Assembly: GCF_000744095.1 (NCBI RefSeq)
Contig: NZ_JQLI01000008.1
Location: forward strand, 1,302,001 to 1,366,000
Origin: Cupriavidus necator A5-1
Lineage (GTDB): Bacteria; Pseudomonadota; Gammaproteobacteria; Burkholderiales; Burkholderiaceae
Direction: 5' to 3'
Length of the DNA stretch: 64,000 bases
Each line of letters begins with the position of its first letter. Position 1 is the first letter of the stretch. Shown here piece after piece: positions 35,235 through 46,173 of the stretch. The notes beneath the pieces were generated by a model. The model saw nothing but the letters and a program-made list of their open reading frames with translations. It was not told where the DNA came from and did no database searches. The position numbers and the translations under genes were made by a program.

Positions 35235-36557
35235 TCAGGCGGCCGGAACAGCGGTGGCCTCACCCATCACATAGACGCTGTCGATCACGCGGTCGTCGCC
35301 CAGCATGGCAAAGGCGAACAGCTCCTCTTCCAGCGTTTCCGACCGGTTGTTGCGGCGGGCGATCAGCGGCGTGGCCTTGGGGTCCAGCACGATGAAGTCG
35401 GCCTCGCAGCCTTCGCTGAAGCTGCCGACACGGTCGGTCCAGCCGAGTGCTTCGGCGGCGGCGCGCGTGGCCAGGTAGAACATGCGCAGCGCGGTCAGGT
35501 AGTAGCCGCCCATGCGCGCCACCTTGTGCGCCGCGTTCATGGTGCGGAACATCGAGAACGAGGTGCCGCCGCCCACGTCGGTGGCCAGCGTCACGTTCAG
35601 GCGGTTGGCGTCGGACTGGTGGAAATCGTAGAAGCCGCTGCCGAGGAACAGGTTGGAGGTGGGGCAGTGCGCCACCGCGGCGCCGCTGTCGGCCAGGCGG
35701 CGGCGGTCGTCCTGGTCCAGGTAGATGGCGTGGCCGTACATCGCGCCCGGGCGCAGCAGGCCGTAGCGGTCGTAGACGTCGAGGTAGCTGCGCGCATCCG
35801 GGAACAGCTCGGCGACCCATCTGACCTCGTCGCGGTTCTCGGCGACGTGGGTCTGGATAAAGGCGTCGGGGTAGGCGCGTGCCAGCTCGCCGCAGGCGGC
35901 GAGTTGCGCTTCGGTCGAGGTCGGCGCGAAGCGCGGGGTGATGGCGTAGCCCAGGCGCCCCTTGTTATGCCAGCGCGACATCAGGTCGGCGGAATCCTGC
36001 GCACCGCTCTCGGCGGTGTCGCGCAGGAACTCGGGGCAGTTGCGGTCCATCATCACCTTGCCGGTGACCATGCGCAGGTTGCGCGCCTCGCTTTCGGCAA
36101 AAAGCGCCTCGGCAGAGGCCTTGTGCACGGTGCTCCAGACCACCGCGCTGGTGGTGCCGTTGCGCAGCAGTTCTTCGGTGAAGAAGCCGGCCACGCCGCG
36201 CGCGTAGTCGGGATCGGCAAAGCGGCGCTCTTCGGGGAAGGTGTAGGTGTCGAGCCAGTGCAGCAGGCCCGGCGACGGCGACGCGATCATGTCGGTCTGC
36301 GGGTAGTGCACGTGGGTGTCGATAAAGCCCGGCACGATCAGCTTGCCGCGATGGTCGACGATCTCGGCGTCGGCCGGGATGCGCGCGGCCAGCTCGGTGT
36401 AGTCGCCGGCGGCGGCGATGCGCCCGGCCGTGACGATCAGCACCCCGTCGTCCCAATACTGATACGCGTCCTCATGGAACTGCGGGTCGCGCAGGAAATG
36501 CAGCACGCGGCCGCGGATGGCGCGGGTCAGGGAGGGGGTCTTGGGGGTGGTCGTCAT
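35235..36557 (-). CDS. guaD: guanine deaminase
   Basis: The 440-residue amidohydrolase has the zinc-site motif VPGFIDTHVHYPQ (HxH), WLDTYTFPEERRF, FIQTHVAENRDEV, YGHAIYLDQDD, AHCPTSNLFLGSGFYD and LATDVGGGTSFSM, all typical of guanine deaminase. It converts guanine to xanthine, feeding xanthine dehydrogenase encoded upstream in the same operon. The start MTTTPKTPSL at 36557 gives normal length. It is 67 bases after add. Confidence 0.96.
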   Translation of the reverse strand: MTTTPKTPSLTRAIRGRVLHFLRDPQFHEDAYQYWDDGVLIVTAGRIAAAGDYTELAARIPADAEIVDHRGKLIVPGFIDTHVHYPQTDMIASPSPGLLHWLDTYTFPEERRFADPDYARGVAGFFTEELLRNGTTSAVVWSTVHKASAEALFAESEARNLRMVTGKVMMDRNCPEFLRDTAESGAQDSADLMSRWHNKGRLGYAITPRFAPTSTEAQLAACGELARAYPDAFIQTHVAENRDEVRWVAELFPDARSYLDVYDRYGLLRPGAMYGHAIYLDQDDRRRLADSGAAVAHCPTSNLFLGSGFYDFHQSDANRLNVTLATDVGGGTSFSMFRTMNAAHKVARMGGYYLTALRMFYLATRAAAEALGWTDRVGSFSEGCEADFIVLDPKATPLIARRNNRSETLEEELFAFAMLGDDRVIDSVYVMGEATAVPAA

Positions 36558-36624
36558 GGTTTGTCTCTTCTGGCCGGCCTGCGCGCAACGCGCTGCAGGC
36601 CGGGCTATTGGCATGCGCCGGCGC

Positions 36625-37680
36625 TCAGGCCGCGGGGGCCGTTGCGGGCGGGGAGTTGGGCGGGCTCGACCAGAAGTGGTCGACTTCCGCCAGGTACTCG
36701 GCCTTCTGCATGGCTGGCAGGAAGGCCGCTTCAAAGCTGTTGCGCGCGAGCTTGTGGGCATCGGCCGCGTCCAGCGGCAGTGCATCGAAGGTGGCTTCCC
36801 AGTTGGCGTTCATGTAGCCACCGAAATAAGCCGGGTCGTCGGAATGCAGCGTGATCATCACGCCGGCATCGAGCATGCGCTTGAGCGGGTGGTCGCGCAG
36901 GTCGGGATAGACCTTGAGCTTGACGTTGGACAGGGGGCACACCGTCAGCGCCACGCGCTCGCGCGCCAGGCGCTCGACCAGCGCGGGATCGTCGATGGCA
37001 TGCACGCCGTGGTCGATGCGCTGTACCTTGAGGATGTCGAGCGCGTCGGTGACGTACTGCGCCGGGCCTTCCTCGCCCGCGTGGGCCACCAGGTTCAGGC
37101 CCAGCTCGCGCGCTCTTGCGAACACGCGCGCAAATTTTTCGGGCGGGTTGCCCTGCTCGGACGAATCCAGGCCGACGCCGACAAAGCGGTCGCGGTAGGG
37201 CAGCGCGGCGTCCAGCGTGGCAAAGGCGTCTTCCTCCGACAGATGGCGCAGGAAGCACAGGATCAGGCTGCTGGAGAAGTCATACTCGGTGCGCGCCTGC
37301 GCCAAGGCATCGGCGATGCCGTCGATCACCACGCCGATCGGCACGCCGCGCGCAGTATGGGTCTGCGGATCGAAGAAGATCTCGGCATGGCGGACGTTGT
37401 CGGCGACGGCGCGCTTGACGTAGTCCATGGTCATGTCGAAGAAATCTTCCTCGGTCAGCAGCACGCTGGCGCCGGCGTAGTAGATATCCAGGAACGACTG
37501 CAGGTCGGTGAAGGCGTAGGCGGCGCGCAGTGCCTCGACGCTCGGGTAGGGCAGCGCGACCTGGTTGCGCTGGGCCAGCCGGAAGATCAGTTCCGGCTCG
37601 AGCGTGCCTTCGATATGCACATGCAGTTCGGCCTTGGGAGTGCGGCGGATCTTGTCCGCGAGTGCGGCATCGATGGTCAT
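36625..37680 (-). CDS. add: adenosine deaminase family, possibly adenine deaminase
   Basis: The 351-residue TIM-barrel deaminase has KAELHVHIEGTLEPELIF, LVAHAGEEGP (substrate-binding and catalytic Glu), QRIDHGVHAIDD and ITLHSDDPAYFGGYM. It deaminates adenosine or adenine. Features such as FLRHLSEEDAF and the shortened N-terminus resemble the type-2 members that act as adenine deaminase (Aah1-like), and an adenine to hypoxanthine step would suit the xdh-guaD context. Substrate cannot be settled by reading alone. The start MTIDAALADKIRR is unambiguous. Confidence 0.9.
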   Translation of the reverse strand: MTIDAALADKIRRTPKAELHVHIEGTLEPELIFRLAQRNQVALPYPSVEALRAAYAFTDLQSFLDIYYAGASVLLTEEDFFDMTMDYVKRAVADNVRHAEIFFDPQTHTARGVPIGVVIDGIADALAQARTEYDFSSSLILCFLRHLSEEDAFATLDAALPYRDRFVGVGLDSSEQGNPPEKFARVFARARELGLNLVAHAGEEGPAQYVTDALDILKVQRIDHGVHAIDDPALVERLARERVALTVCPLSNVKLKVYPDLRDHPLKRMLDAGVMITLHSDDPAYFGGYMNANWEATFDALPLDAADAHKLARNSFEAAFLPAMQKAEYLAEVDHFWSSPPNSPPATAPAA

Positions 37681-37734
37681 GGGGGCCTCGTTTCTGGGCT
37701 TTTCTGTACCTGCCGGCAGGCCGGCGGCACGGGT

Positions 37735-38724
37735 TCAGGGATGCACCGCCTCCGGGCGGCCCGCCCGCAGCGCGGCAAGGCGCTGTTCGCGGACCTGGAG
37801 CAGCTGGGCGACGATGGCTACCGCAATCATAGCCGGAGCCTTGTCGGTGATCCCCGGAACCCCCATGGGGCATGTCATTTCCGCAAACCGGGCCGGGTCG
37901 ATGCCGTGCTCGGCCATGCGGTGTTCAAAGCGCGCGCGCTTGGTCTTGGAACCGATCAGCCCGAAGTAGGCGAAATCGGTGCGCTTCAGGATTTCTTCGC
38001 ACAGGGTCTGGTCGAGCGCATGGCTGTGCGTCATGACCAGGAAGTAGCTGCCGGCGGGTGCCTGCGCGACCACGGCCTCGGGCGTGTCGCTGGCCTCGGC
38101 CTCGACGTTGTCGGGCAGGCCTCCGGGGAACAGCGTGTCGCGCTCGTCGACCCAGTGCACGCGGCACGGCAGCGTGGCCAGCACCTTGACCAGCGCATGG
38201 CCGACATGGCCGGCGCCGAACAGCACCACGTGCATGGTGTCGGGCACCAGCGTGTCGGTCCAGCTGCCGTCGGCGTGCAGCACGACGCCGGGGATGACGG
38301 CGTGGCTGTCGCCACAGGTGACCGCGCCGCTGGCCGGCACCTGCCGCTGTAGCGCCTTGCCGGCGTCGAAATGGCGTTCGACCGCATCGAGCCAGCCCAG
38401 GTCGGCTTCGTCCAGCACCTCGAACGCCAGCTGCACCACGCCGCCGCAGCACTGGCCCAGTGCTGGCCCGAGGGGGATGCGCTCGATCCGCCGTGCTTCA
38501 CCACGCACCAGCATCTCGCGCGCGATATCCATGCCGCGCCACTCCAGGTGGCCGCCGCCGATGGTGCCGACCAAATCGTCGGCGCTGACCAGCATGCGGA
38601 TGCCCGGCTCGCGCGGCGCGGAGCCCTTGACCTCGACGATGGTGACCATCGCCACCGGCACGCCGGCGCGCACCATGCGGGCGGCGTCGGCGAAGCGGAA
38701 GGGTTTGAGCGGTGCGTCCTGCAT
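37735..38724 (-). CDS. xdhC: xanthine dehydrogenase accessory protein XdhC
   Basis: The 329-residue protein has an N-terminal XdhC/CoxI domain (VTIVEVKGSAPREPGIRML, GTIGGGHLEW, with Cys in LGPALGQCCGGVVQL) and a C-terminal Rossmann domain (VVLFGAGHVGHALVKVLA; YFGLIGSKTKRARFE). XdhC binds molybdenum cofactor, promotes its sulfuration and inserts it into XdhB. It lies 54 bases before add and 144 bases after xdhB; a CCCCTCG/CGAGGGG stem-loop lies in the longer gap. Confidence 0.96.
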   Translation of the reverse strand: MQDAPLKPFRFADAARMVRAGVPVAMVTIVEVKGSAPREPGIRMLVSADDLVGTIGGGHLEWRGMDIAREMLVRGEARRIERIPLGPALGQCCGGVVQLAFEVLDEADLGWLDAVERHFDAGKALQRQVPASGAVTCGDSHAVIPGVVLHADGSWTDTLVPDTMHVVLFGAGHVGHALVKVLATLPCRVHWVDERDTLFPGGLPDNVEAEASDTPEAVVAQAPAGSYFLVMTHSHALDQTLCEEILKRTDFAYFGLIGSKTKRARFEHRMAEHGIDPARFAEMTCPMGVPGITDKAPAMIAVAIVAQLLQVREQRLAALRAGRPEAVHP

Positions 38725-38868
38725 GTCGGGGGCCTTGTGGAGATGCTTGGTATTGCTTGTGTGTCAGAGGTGGCGCGCGCCTGCTTCTTCCACCGGCCCC
38801 TCGCCTGTCAACGCAGTCGAGGGGGGAAAGTCCGGGGCGCCCGCAGGCACGCGCTTCCTTGCCATCGG

Positions 38869-41259
38869 TCAGGCCGTCGCTTCGGTCGCGGATTCGGCGG
38901 CTGATTCGGTTGCCTGCGCCGCGGTCTCGCGCACGGCGTCCACCGCGTCAAGGATCGCCTCGCTGGTGGCCGGCGCCTTCAGCGGCGGATTGATGCGGTA
39001 GTCGCCCACCGCGGCAATCGCGTCGCGGATCGCGAAGAACACCGAGAACGGCAGCAGCAGCGGCGGCTCGCCCACCGCCTTGGAGCGGTAAATGCTGTCT
39101 TCGACGTTCTGGTTCTGGTACAGGCGTACGTTGAATTCCTCGGGGCAGTCGTTGACCGTCGGGATCTTGTACGTGGATGGCGCGTGCGTCATCAGCTTGC
39201 CGTCCTTGTTCCACCACAGTTCCTCGGTGGTCAGCCAGCCCATGCCCTGGATAAACGCGCCTTCCACCTGCCCGATGTCGATCGCCGGGTTCAGCGAGCG
39301 GCCCGCGTCGTGCAGCGCGTCGGCGCGCAGCAGCTTCCATTCGCCGGTCAGCGTGTCCACCAGCACCTCGGAGCAGGCGGCGCCGTAGGCGTAGTAGTAG
39401 AACGGGCGGCCGTGCAGCTTGCTCTGGTCCCAGTGCAGCTTGGGCGTGGTGTAGAAGCCGTCGGACCAAAGCTGCACGCGCGACACATAGGCCTCGCGCG
39501 CCAGGTCGCCGAACGACAGGCGCAGCTCGCCCGCGCTGACGAGGTCATCGTTGAAGCTGACTTCAGACGGTTCCACGCCGGCTTTGCGCGCGGCAAAGGC
39601 CGCCAGGCGCTCGCGGATCTGGCGCGCGGCGTCCTGCGCGGCCTTGCCGTTCAGGTCGGCGCCGGTCGATGCGGCAGTGGCCGAGGTGTTGGCCACCTTG
39701 CTGGTATCGGTCGCGGTCACGCGCACGCGCTCCATGCGGATGCCGAGCTCGTGTGCCACCACCATCGCCACCTTGGTATTCAGGCCCTGGCCCATCTCGG
39801 TGCCGCCGTGGTTCACCAGCACCGAGCCGTCGTTGTAGACGTGCACCAGCGCGCCGGCCTGGTTGAAGTGCGCCACGTTGAACGAGATGCCGAACTTCAC
39901 CGGGGTGATGGCGATGCCCTTCTTCAGGATCGGGCTCTGCGCATTGAACGCGCGCGTGGCCTCGCGGCGGGCGCGGTATTCGCTGGTCGCCACCAGTTCG
40001 TCGATCAGTTCGTGGATGACGTTGTCTTCCACAGTCTGGCCATAAGGCGTGACGTTGTTCTCGGTCTTGCCGTAGAAGTTGGCGCGGCGCACGTCGAGCG
40101 AATCCTTGCCGACGTTGCGGGCCACGTTGTCCAGGATGTACTCGATCGCGAACGCACCCTGTGGGCCGCCGAAACCGCGGAAGGCGGTGTTGCTCTGCGT
40201 ATTGGTCTTGCCGCAGTAGCCGTCGATCTGCACGTTCGGCAGCCAGTAGGCGTTGTCGAAGTGGCAGATGGCGCGGGTCATCACCGGACCCGACAGGTCG
40301 GCGGAGAAACCGGCGCGCGACACCATCTCGACCTTGACGCCCTCGATGCGGCCTTCGTCGTCGTGGCCGACTTCATAGTCGAACACGAAGTCATGGCGCT
40401 TGCCTGTGATCATCATGTCGTCGTCGCGGTCCGGACGCAGCTTGACCGGGCACATCAGCTTCCAGGCAGCGAGCGCGGCGCAGCAGGCAAACAGTGCCGA
40501 CTGCGATTCCTTGCCGCCGAAGCCGCCGCCCATGCGGCGGCACTCGACCAGCACCTGGTGCGCATGCCAGCCCAGCATGTGCGAGACCGCGTGCTGCATT
40601 TCGGTCGGGTGCTGGGTCGAGCACCACACATGCATGCCGTCGTTCTCGCGCGGCGCGGCATAGGAGATCTGGCCTTCCAGGTAGAACTGCTCCTGGCCGC
40701 CCAGGCGGATCTTGCCGCTGTCCTGGTGGGCGGCGCCGGCGATATGCGCGACGGCTTCGCCACGCTTCAGGTGCATCGGCGGCAGCACATAGCTGCCGGC
40801 CTGATGCGCGGCCTCCGGCGACAGCACCGGCGGCAGGTCCTCATATTCGATCACGCCCAGTCGCGCGGCGCAGCGGGCGGCATCATGCGAGCTCGCCACC
40901 ACGATAAAGACCGGCTGGCCGATAAACTGCACCACGTCGCGCGCCAGGATCGGGTCATCGTGGATCATCGGGCCGCAGTCGTTGCTGCCGGGGATGTCGT
41001 CCACCGTCAGCACGGCCACCACGCCGGGCGCGGCGCGCACCTTGTCGAGGGAGATCGACTTGATGCGGGCGTGCGCGCGGGTGCTCATGCCGAGCGCGGC
41101 GTGTAGCGTGCCGGCCAGCTCGGGGATGTCATCCGTGTAGGTGGCGGTGCCGGCCACGTGCAGGTGGGCGGATTCATGCGGACGCGAGATGCCGACCTGC
41201 GGAACCGGTTCGGCGGCGACGCTGGCGTCGAGCAGGAAGGGTTCGGTTTGCTTGTTCAT
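38869..41259 (-). CDS. xdhB: xanthine dehydrogenase molybdopterin-binding subunit
   Basis: The 796-residue large subunit has the aldehyde oxidase/xanthine dehydrogenase hammerhead (SAHLHVAGTATYTDDIPEL) and Moco-binding domains: EGQISYAAPRENDGMHVW, MGGGFGGKESQ, RAICHFDNAYWLPNV, FRGFGGPQGAFAIE, VNHGGTEMGQGLNTKVA and the catalytic-Glu region VGEPPLLLPFSVFFAIRDAI. It oxidises hypoxanthine and xanthine to urate. The C-terminus ends in an Ala/Thr/Glu repeat tail. The start MNKQTEPFLL (41259) lies 25 bases after xdhA. Confidence 0.97.
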   Translation of the reverse strand: MNKQTEPFLLDASVAAEPVPQVGISRPHESAHLHVAGTATYTDDIPELAGTLHAALGMSTRAHARIKSISLDKVRAAPGVVAVLTVDDIPGSNDCGPMIHDDPILARDVVQFIGQPVFIVVASSHDAARCAARLGVIEYEDLPPVLSPEAAHQAGSYVLPPMHLKRGEAVAHIAGAAHQDSGKIRLGGQEQFYLEGQISYAAPRENDGMHVWCSTQHPTEMQHAVSHMLGWHAHQVLVECRRMGGGFGGKESQSALFACCAALAAWKLMCPVKLRPDRDDDMMITGKRHDFVFDYEVGHDDEGRIEGVKVEMVSRAGFSADLSGPVMTRAICHFDNAYWLPNVQIDGYCGKTNTQSNTAFRGFGGPQGAFAIEYILDNVARNVGKDSLDVRRANFYGKTENNVTPYGQTVEDNVIHELIDELVATSEYRARREATRAFNAQSPILKKGIAITPVKFGISFNVAHFNQAGALVHVYNDGSVLVNHGGTEMGQGLNTKVAMVVAHELGIRMERVRVTATDTSKVANTSATAASTGADLNGKAAQDAARQIRERLAAFAARKAGVEPSEVSFNDDLVSAGELRLSFGDLAREAYVSRVQLWSDGFYTTPKLHWDQSKLHGRPFYYYAYGAACSEVLVDTLTGEWKLLRADALHDAGRSLNPAIDIGQVEGAFIQGMGWLTTEELWWNKDGKLMTHAPSTYKIPTVNDCPEEFNVRLYQNQNVEDSIYRSKAVGEPPLLLPFSVFFAIRDAIAAVGDYRINPPLKAPATSEAILDAVDAVRETAAQATESAAESATEATA

Positions 41260-41284
41260 GCCGATGCTTTCCTTTTTCTCTGGC

Positions 41285-42799
<1,515 letters not shown>

Positions 42800-42940
42800 G
42801 GTCTTCTCTCTTTTGGTGATGGCGGAAACATAGCACCCAGGCCTTTCATGCAATATTCGGCCCAGGTGATATGCGCCATCAGCAGGCACGCCGGTCGGTG
42901 TCCCGCCGCACGGAGCCGGCGGAGCCAGTTGGGTGCGGAT

Positions 42941-42971
42941 TTGACCGATTGTGGGGTGCGTGTCATACACT
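42941..42971 (+). promoter_or_regulatory. possible promoter of the LysR gene
   Basis: TTGACC (42941-42946) and TACACT (42966-42971) are separated by a long 19-base spacer. The 232-base xdhA-lysR interval also holds two related stretches, GATATGCGCCAT (about 42868) and ACTATGCGCCGT (about 42969), that might be binding sites. Weak evidence. Confidence 0.3.
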
Positions 42972-43031
42972 ATGCGCCGTTCCCATCCCCCACGCCACCC
43001 ATCCGGCCCCCGCCGGAGGGCCGCTATCGCC

Positions 43032-43979
43032 ATGCACGGACGCGACCATCTCGATACCTATTTGCTGCGGGTGCTGCACACCCTGCTGACCGAGCAGAGC
43101 GTCACCCGTACCGCCGTGCGCCTGGGCCAGTCACAGCCCGCCATCAGCAACACGCTGAAGCGGCTGCGCGAGATCACCGGCGACGCCATTTTGGTGCGGG
43201 GCAAAAACGGCATGGTGCCGACCGAGCGCGGCCGCGAACTGCTGGCGCTTGCCGAGCAGAGCCTGGCGGCGATGGAGCGCATCGCCCGTCCGCCGCAGCA
43301 GTTCGACCCGGCCACCACCACGCGCACCTTCCACCTGGGCGCGCCGGACTACCTGGACGCCTTCTTCCTGCCCAATATTGTCGAGCGCGTGCGCCGGCTG
43401 GCGCCCGGCGCCAAGCTGTTCGTGCACCCGATGACCTCGTCGTCGGACTTCCTGGAGGACCTGGAGCAGGGGCAGCTCGATATCGTGGTCGGCAACTGGC
43501 TGTCGCCACCCGAGCACCTGCATATCTCGCCGCTGTTCGACGACGAGGTGGTGTGCATGCTCGGCGCGCAGCACCCGCTCGCGCGCAAGGGACTGACGCT
43601 CAAGCACTACCTGGAGATGCCGCACCTGGCGCCGGCGCCCTATGCATCGATGCAGCGCAGCATGATCGACCAGGCGCTGGCCGAGCAGGGGTACAAGCGC
43701 AATATCCAGGTGACGCTGCCGTATTTCGGGCTGGTGCCGTATGTGCTGATGAAGACCGACATGGTCTTTACCACCGGGCGTCAGTTTGCGGCGCACTATG
43801 CGCAGTACCTGCCGATCCGGATGGTGCCGTCGCCGGTGTCGTTCCCGCGCATGCGCTTTTACCAGCTCTGGCACGAGCGCTGCCATGCAGCGCCGGATGT
43901 GATGTGGATGCGGCGGATGATTGCGGAGGTGGCGACGGACCTGCCACAGTTGCCGCGCTTGGAGACCGAGGCGGGCTGA
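43032..43979 (+). CDS. LysR-family regulator, divergent from xdhABC
   Basis: The 315-residue protein has an N-terminal LysR winged helix (about 8-65: LRVLHTLLTEQSVTRTAVRL, then GQSQPAISNTLKRLREITGD) and a periplasmic-binding-protein-like effector domain of the NodD/LinR subgroup (PAPYASMQRSMIDQAL; FGLVPYVLMKTDMVFTTGR). Its divergent position makes it the probable activator of the xdhABC-add-guaD operon, with a purine or a downstream product as coinducer; this is inference. The start MHGRDHLDTYLLR has GGAGGG 13 bases upstream, a long spacing. Confidence 0.9.
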   Translation: MHGRDHLDTYLLRVLHTLLTEQSVTRTAVRLGQSQPAISNTLKRLREITGDAILVRGKNGMVPTERGRELLALAEQSLAAMERIARPPQQFDPATTTRTFHLGAPDYLDAFFLPNIVERVRRLAPGAKLFVHPMTSSSDFLEDLEQGQLDIVVGNWLSPPEHLHISPLFDDEVVCMLGAQHPLARKGLTLKHYLEMPHLAPAPYASMQRSMIDQALAEQGYKRNIQVTLPYFGLVPYVLMKTDMVFTTGRQFAAHYAQYLPIRMVPSPVSFPRMRFYQLWHERCHAAPDVMWMRRMIAEVATDLPQLPRLETEAG

Positions 43980-43998
43980 GGCAGGTCTCGCTTAAGCG

Positions 43999-44844
43999 TT
44001 ATTTCTGTACCGTCTGCGTCTTGTAGTCCGGGAAGAACAACTGCTCCCCCTCGACCTTGTAGCTGGCGATGGCCTCTTGCCCTTCCTTCGACGTCATCCA
44101 CTCCACCAGCTTCATCGCGTCCGTGTAGTTGGTGCCCGGATGCTTGGCCGGATTCACCGCGATGATCCCGTACGGATTGAACATCTTCGGATCGCCTTCC
44201 ACCGCGATCGCCAGGCCGGTTTTGGCGCGATAGGCGCCATAGGTGGCCCGGTCTGACAGGGTATAGGCCGGCATCTGCGCCGCCATGGTCAGCACCTCGC
44301 CCATGCCCAGTCCGGCGTTGACGTACCACGGCTGGCCCTTGGGCTCGATGCCCAGTTGCTTCCAGTACTCCTTCTCCATCACGTCGGTGCCGGAGTTGTC
44401 GCCGCGCGAGATGAACTTGCTGCCGCTGCCGGCGAGCTTGCGCAGGCCGGCCAGCACGTCCTTGCCGCCCTTGATGCCGGCGGGGTCGTTGGCCGGGCCC
44501 ACCACGATGAAGTCGTTGTACATGACGTCGCGCCGGTTCACGCCATAGCCGGCGGCGACGAAGGCGTCTTCCATCTTGCGGGCGTGGACCAGCAGCACGT
44601 CGACGTCGCCCATCTCGCCCATTTTCATGGCCTTGCCCGAGCCGACCGCGATCACTTTCACGTTGACGCCGGACTTCTGCTCGAAGCGCGGCAGCAGGTA
44701 CTTCAGCAGGCCGGAGTTCTCGGTGCTGGTGGTGGTGGCCAACTTCAGTTCCCCGGCATGGGCCGCGGACAGCAGCGCCAGGCAGGCAATGGCCGCGGCG
44801 CGGCGCAGGTGACGGGGCAGCCGTTGGGCGAGGCTGGGCGACAT
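43999..44844 (-). CDS. tupA: TupA-like tungstate-binding periplasmic protein
   Basis: The 281-residue protein has a signal peptide (AAAIACLALLSAAHAGE) and LKLATTTSTENSGLLKYLLP, whose TTTS oxyanion loop defines TupA-type tungstate/molybdate receptors, then SRGDNSGTDVMEKEYW and TLSDRATYGAY. It should bind tungstate in the periplasm for an ABC importer. The usual tupB (permease) and tupC (ATPase) do not follow: the next gene downstream is the convergent LysR gene. Divergent to a ModE/PBP regulator across a palindrome. Confidence 0.9.
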   Translation of the reverse strand: MSPSLAQRLPRHLRRAAAIACLALLSAAHAGELKLATTTSTENSGLLKYLLPRFEQKSGVNVKVIAVGSGKAMKMGEMGDVDVLLVHARKMEDAFVAAGYGVNRRDVMYNDFIVVGPANDPAGIKGGKDVLAGLRKLAGSGSKFISRGDNSGTDVMEKEYWKQLGIEPKGQPWYVNAGLGMGEVLTMAAQMPAYTLSDRATYGAYRAKTGLAIAVEGDPKMFNPYGIIAVNPAKHPGTNYTDAMKLVEWMTSKEGQEAIASYKVEGEQLFFPDYKTQTVQK

Positions 44845-44860
44845 AGTCTGCTTCCTTTGT

Positions 44861-44882
44861 ATTATGTTTTTGCCGACATAAT
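44861..44882. promoter_or_regulatory. candidate operator between tupA and the ModE/PBP regulator
   Basis: ATTATGT (44861-44867) and ACATAAT (44876-44882) form a perfect 7-bp inverted repeat with an 8-base spacer, just upstream of tupA. A half-site-like CTACATAAG occurs again near 44920. The TTA-YRT...ACATAA form resembles tungstate-regulator sites. Confidence 0.6.
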
Positions 44883-44988
44883 TGCTATTCCCTGCGAGGA
44901 TCGTAGAGAATGAGACAAACTACATAAGGGACGGGGTATTCATTGTCATGCAGTCAAAATCGAAAAGTAAATATGCAAGGCAGAACAT

Positions 44989-46086
44989 ATGACGTTCCGC
45001 TTTGACCTGTTCCCCGTGATCGCGCCGGACGACAATCCGCGCGCCAACGGCAAGGTGTTCCAGCTGCTGAAGGCCGTGCGCGAAACCGGCTCGCTACACC
45101 GCGCCGCGCGCGAGATCGGCCTGTCCTATCGCCACGCCTGGGGCGTGATGCGTGCCTGGGAGGAAATGTTCGGGCGCAGCATGCTGGACATGGAGCGCGG
45201 GCGTGGCGCCTCGCTGACGCGCTTTGGCGAGCGCCTACTGCGCGCCGAACTGCGCCTGCGCGAGTCGATCGAGCCGGCGGTGCAGAAGGCGATGGCGGAG
45301 TTCATCGCCGAGCTGGATGACGCCCAGCAGCCGCAGACGAGCGTGCATTTCACCGGCAGCCATGACCCGGCGGTGGAGGTGCTGGCCGGCGCGCTCGGCC
45401 AGGCCGGCACACCGCTGCAGCTCGATACCGTGTTCTGCGGCAGTGTCGAAGGGCTGATCTGCCTGCAGGAGCGGCAATCCGAGCTGGCCGGCTTCTACGT
45501 CTCGCCGGTGCAGACCGCGGGCTCGGTGGCGCACGTGACGCTGCGCAAGTGGCTGCGGCCGGCGTCGGTGCGGCTGCTGCGGCTGGCATGGCGCGAGCAG
45601 GGGCTGATCGTCGCCCCCGAAGTGGCGCGCGAGATCCGCGACCTGCGCGACCTGGCGCGCACCCAGGCACGCTTCGTCAACCGGCAGCGCAGTTCGGGCA
45701 CGCGCATGCTGTTCGACCAGTTGCTGGCCGCGCAGGGGCTGTACCCGGACCAGATCGCCGGTTATGAAGGGACCGAATTCAGCAACGAGAAGGTGGCCGA
45801 GGCGGTGCACGGCGGGCGCGCGCAGGTCGGCTTCGGGCTGCGCATGAATGCCGAGGCGCACGGACTGGGCTTCGTGCCGCTGACGCGCGAGGCGTATTAC
45901 CTGGCGCTGCGCAAGAACGACCAGACCGCCGGCTGGATGGCCCCACTGCTGGGGCTGCTTGCCGATCCCGCCTTCGCCCGGCGCATCGAAGCGCTGCCGG
46001 GCTACACCATGGCCGAGCCGGTGGGCATCATGACGCCGCAGGAGGCGCTGCCGTGGTTCGGGCCGGACGGCAAGGAAGAGAACTGA
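44989..46086 (+). CDS. ModE-like HTH fused to a periplasmic-binding-protein-like domain (tungstate regulator)
   Basis: The 365-residue protein has a ModE-type LysR-like winged helix (about 20-90: LLKAVRETGSLHRAAREIGL, then SYRHAWGVMRAWEEMFG and RGRGASLTRFGERLL) and a PBP-like domain in place of the molbindin TOBE domains (HFTGSHDPAVEVLAGAL, RQRSSGTRMLFDQLL, GRAQVGFGLRMNAEAHGLGF). Such HTH-PBP fusions respond to oxyanions; location divergent to tupA suggests tungstate or molybdate. The ATG at 44989 follows an AAGGCAG-type site. An ATTATGT-N8-ACATAAT palindrome lies in the shared region. Confidence 0.88.
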   Translation: MTFRFDLFPVIAPDDNPRANGKVFQLLKAVRETGSLHRAAREIGLSYRHAWGVMRAWEEMFGRSMLDMERGRGASLTRFGERLLRAELRLRESIEPAVQKAMAEFIAELDDAQQPQTSVHFTGSHDPAVEVLAGALGQAGTPLQLDTVFCGSVEGLICLQERQSELAGFYVSPVQTAGSVAHVTLRKWLRPASVRLLRLAWREQGLIVAPEVAREIRDLRDLARTQARFVNRQRSSGTRMLFDQLLAAQGLYPDQIAGYEGTEFSNEKVAEAVHGGRAQVGFGLRMNAEAHGLGFVPLTREAYYLALRKNDQTAGWMAPLLGLLADPAFARRIEALPGYTMAEPVGIMTPQEALPWFGPDGKEEN

Positions 46087-46173
46087 AGGCGCGCCGCCGC
46101 GCCGCCTGCCCGGTCCGTATTACACTCCATGCGAGGGCGCACTACGTTTGCGCCCGCCCTTGCAAGGAGCCCC

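Noticed and set aside
43979..43999. tupB/tupC hidden next to tupA
   Set aside because: Only 19 bases separate tupA from the convergent LysR gene, and the regulator lies on the other side.
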